DNA of 64,000 nt, from positions 124,001-188,000 of the forward strand of contig NZ_JASZYS010000003.1 of assembly GCF_030316845.1 (NCBI RefSeq), read 5' to 3'. The position numbers were made by a program, and so were the translations under genes. The notes beneath the pieces are model-generated. The model saw only the letters and a program-made list of their open reading frames with translations. It was not told the origin of the DNA and made no database searches. Each line of letters opens with the position of its first letter. Positions within the stretch are counted from its first letter, which is position 1. The stretch is from Variovorax davisae (GTDB lineage Bacteria; Pseudomonadota; Gammaproteobacteria; Burkholderiales; Burkholderiaceae_C). Shown here one piece after another: positions 61,735 through 64,000 of this stretch.

Positions 61735-62699
61735 ATGGCCACTTACGCCCAAGAATCATCTCTGCCGGGCATAGGCCCGCGCCAGGATTCGGTAGTACTC
61801 GATGCTGCTCCCCGATCAGGCGTGTCATGGGGCGCTGTGTTCGCGGGTGCCGCCGTTGCAGCCGCACTGACTTTGATAATGATGGTTCTGGGCGCCGGGA
61901 TGGGCCTGGGACTTGCGTCCCATGGGAGGGCGAAGGCGCGGAAGCGAAAACGATCGGGATCGCCGGTATCTTCTGGATCACCTTCACCCAACTTGCCTCT
62001 TCCGGCCTTGGCGGGTACCTCGCAGGGCGGCTGCGGACAAAGTGGAGCGGGATTCATACAGAAGAGGCGCGCTTCCGCGACACGGCCCACGGAATTCTTG
62101 CTTGGGCCGTGGCTACTCTGGTGACCTTCGCCTTGATCGCCTCCACCGTAGGGTCGGCCCTGAGTGCCGGAGCCAAAGCCGGGATGGGTGTGGCCACGAC
62201 CGTGGTAGGTGGCGCTGCGACGGCCGCCGCCGGCACTGCAGCGAACCGCACCGGTGACGACGCGAGCAGTGGCCCCATGGCGTACATGACCGATTCCTTG
62301 TTCCGGAAAGATCCCGGCGCGACGGCGGCGTCGGGCGGCACGAGCCAGACCGATGCAAGCCAAGCCACGACCGACCGCGCAACCGCCGCAGAAGTGGGGC
62401 GAATCTTCGCGACCGCGTTGCGGACGGGAACGCTTTCGCCTGAAGACCACCGATACGCCAGTCAAGTCGTCGCGCAGCGAACCGGCTTGAGCCAGCAGGA
62501 TGCGGAAAGGCGCGTCACCGACGTCTACTCCCGTGCCAAGGCGGCGCTGGACGAAACAAAAAGCAAGGCGAATGAGATGGCCGACGCCGCGCGAAAGACT
62601 ACCGCTTACGGGTCGCTGTGGATTTTCCTCTCTTTGATTCTCGGTGCTCTGTTTGCCGCGTACTGCGCCACGCTCGGCGGGCGCCAGCGAGACCTCTGA
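61735..62699 (+). pseudogene. multi-helix conserved membrane protein, one frameshift
   Basis: ATG 61735 opens MATYAQESSLPGIGPRQDSV, SWGAVFAGAAVAAALTLIMM, VLGAGMGLGLAS; an indel near 61922 leads to WEGEGAEAKTIGIAGIFWIT, FTQLASSGLGGYLAGRLRTK, AVATLVTFALIASTVGSALS, a soluble Ser/Thr/Ala-rich part (GLSQQDAERRVTDVYSRAKA) and a last helix GSLWIFLSLILGALFAAYCA. The layout (helix, two helices, helix, soluble, helix) recalls proteins annotated as PhnA-like in alpha- and betaproteobacteria. Function unknown; it probably belongs to the stress island. Confidence 0.7.
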
Positions 62700-62873
62700 A
62701 CGGGGACACAAGGCGGTTTCTCCGAGCCGGGCGGGCATGTTCGGGAGGCCGGCGCCCGCGATTGCACGCTGCCGCCTGCGTGTTGACGTTCAAGAGCAAT
62801 GCCAAGGCGATTGCTGCGATCAATGGCTTTGGTCAGCGGCGGAATCGGCTCCATTTTGTTTTAGGAGACTTCG

Positions 62874-63487
62874 ATGAGCGCTCCATTTTTGGCATCTTGC
62901 CGACGGTGACGAACATGATCCGCGTGGACCACACCCACGTACTGTCGACTTTTCACCAGTACAAGAGTGCCGCGGCGCCGCGCGTAAAAAAGGGCTTGGT
63001 TCTCATGATCTGCACCGCGCTCGAGATCCATGCCGAGCTCGAGGAGGAAATCTTCTATCCGGCCATACAGGAGATCGACGAAGGTGAAGACCTCCTCGGG
63101 GACAGCCAGGCCGAGCATCAGGAGATGAAACGCCTGATCGTGCTGCTGCGCCAGATGGAACCCGAAGCCAGGGACTATGACGAGACCTTGCACGCCCTGA
63201 TGAGCAACGTGCTCCATCACGTGGCGGACGAAGAGACAGTTGTACTGCCGGCCGCGGAACGGCTCTTAGGCGAGCGTCTCGGGGAGTTGGGGGCGCAAAT
63301 GACCAAGCGACGCCTCGAACTCGTGGTGCCCCGCAGTGGAGAGATCGCTTTCAACATTGGTCGCGCCGTGTCCGGCAACAAAGCGGCGCTGTGGATGGCC
63401 GCACTCGCTGCAGCGGGTTGTCTGATCTGGGCGGGCCCGAGCCGCGAGACTTGGCGCGGACGCCGAGCGATCAAGCACATTCCATGA
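62874..63487 (+). pseudogene. hemerythrin HHE domain protein, early frameshift
   Basis: ATG 62874 has AGGAG six bases upstream and reads MSAPFLAS before the frame is lost; one base missing near 62895 restores LPTVTNMIRVDHTHVLSTFH. The HHE domain follows: ALEIHAELEEEIFYPAIQEI, QAEHQEMKRLIVLLRQMEPE, NVLHHVADEETVVLPAAERL, with the histidine/glutamate ligands of a di-iron site. A C-terminal helix (KAALWMAALAAAGCLIWAGP) may anchor it to the membrane. Hemerythrin-like proteins bind oxygen or handle iron and nitrosative stress. If the indel is real, ATG 62918 would still give nearly the full domain. Confidence 0.8.
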
Positions 63488-63544
63488 CGCGCTCCACCAT
63501 CCAGACCCTTTACCTTCACCTCGATAACTCACACGGAAACAGCC

Positions 63545-64000
63545 ATGGCTAAAAGACTTCCCCCTGTCCCCGCAGCCGAAATAGATGCGGCACGCGCCGC
63601 GGCACGCAATACCGATAGCGGTCCTGCCACGCCGCCGCCCCCTGCGGCGGGCAAGGACGACCCGCCGACCCAGAAGGCCATCGACACCGGCGGGCTAGCC
63701 AAGGGCATGCCCTCGAACCCGACCAAACCTCTGGAGTACGGCGAACGCAACGCCTCAGCCACGCCTCCGGGCGCGAGCGTCAGTCCTCCTTCGCGCTTGC
63801 CCGGAGCAAGCACGCTGTCTGAACAGAACGTGACGGGCAAGACGGGTTCGGCGGCTCCGGAAGGCGTCAACGCCACCATCGACTCGCTAGATCGCGTGCG
63901 CGTCGATTCCAGCGGCCAGGTGCTGACCACCAATCAGGGCGTGGCGATAGCCGACAACCAGAACTCCCTGAAGGCCGGCGCGCGCGGCCCGGCGTTGCTC
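63545..64000 (+). CDS. katE: large-subunit (clade 2, KatE-type) catalase, N-terminus only
   Basis: From ATG 63545 to the window edge there are 152 residues. The first 120 are a Pro/Ala/Gly-rich extension (MAKRLPPVPAAEIDAARAAA, PTQKAIDTGGLAKGMPSNPT). The end DSSGQVLTTNQGVAIADNQN, SLKAGARGPALL is the conserved start of the catalase core (T-T-N-Q-G, D-N-Q-N-S-L, G-x-R-G-P-x-L-L). A long N-terminal extension is typical of the large-subunit class. It removes hydrogen peroxide in the cytoplasm. The heme and active-site His lie beyond the window. Confidence 0.85.
   Translation, partial: MAKRLPPVPAAEIDAARAAARNTDSGPATPPPPAAGKDDPPTQKAIDTGGLAKGMPSNPTKPLEYGERNASATPPGASVSPPSRLPGASTLSEQNVTGKTGSAAPEGVNATIDSLDRVRVDSSGQVLTTNQGVAIADNQNSLKAGARGPALL

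Overview
The window is high-GC DNA whose recognisable proteins (aa3/caa3-type oxidase genes, DUF4331/HupE operon, DUF3606, DUF1488, Crp/Fnr pairs, IS1182, IS1111-type and IS66 elements) look like a betaproteobacterium of the Burkholderiales, most likely Comamonadaceae (Variovorax-like). That placement is inference from protein character only. Much of the window looks like accessory chromosome: insertion sequences, integrase remnants, a prophage remnant and truncated genes joined at abrupt junctions, with islands of intact housekeeping-like or stress genes between them.

Layout. 0-3.7 kb: a gene cut by the left edge, a degenerate minus-strand gene, a lipoprotein, an ABM-like protein and a small membrane protein. 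4.1-8.4 kb: a clean four-gene operon (DUF4331 secreted protein, small lipoprotein, TPR protein, HupE/UreJ membrane protein). 9.4-13.6 kb: a frameshifted fatty-acid desaturase, SixA-like phosphatase, beta-carbonic anhydrase with an integrase remnant beside it, and small unknowns. 13.8-17.4 kb: IS1182-family transposase, LysR regulator, truncated Old Yellow Enzyme gene, integrase remnant. 17.6-20.6 kb: hybrid histidine kinase and a stand-alone protein with an RNA polymerase alpha-CTD-like domain. 21-23.6 kb: a mosaic of truncated genes (CoA transferase, flippase, unknown) and about 1.3 kb without a convincing gene. 23.6-29.6 kb: small unknown genes and a prophage remnant (HNH-like protein, nested Rz/Rz1 spanin genes, a methyltransferase behind the lysis genes, DUF3606).

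29.7-33.5 kb: a minimal ATP-dependent DNA ligase, a tyrosine recombinase and an AbiEi/AbiEii type IV toxin-antitoxin locus whose promoter lies between two identical inverted repeats. 34-41.8 kb: small unknowns, a complete IS1111-type IS110 element with a possible guide-RNA region, IS66 orfA, a DUF883-like remnant, a YihY/BrkB-family membrane protein and a zinc-ribbon protein. 42-51.4 kb: a regulatory and stress-type region (two near-identically built single-domain response regulators, two tandem Crp/Fnr regulators, two DUF1488 paralogues, patatin-like phospholipase, hybrid histidine kinase). 51.5-64 kb: tails of dnaE2 and of a LigC-like ligase, two Hsp20 genes, a cytochrome oxidase operon (subunit II with cytochrome c domain, I, III, CtaG-like, triheme cytochrome c), a membrane protein, a hemerythrin-like protein and the start of a large-subunit catalase. 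Together the right third reads as an oxygen-, heat- and redox-stress island.

A striking property is that about twenty genes keep family motifs across two or more reading frames, usually with a single missing or extra base next to a short run. Because intact long genes lie between them, indel errors in the assembly are a serious alternative to real gene decay for many of these. Truncations at sharp junctions (dnaE2, ligase, CoA transferase, flippase, OYE, integrases, enolase-superfamily gene) look real. No tRNA, rRNA or CRISPR array was seen.
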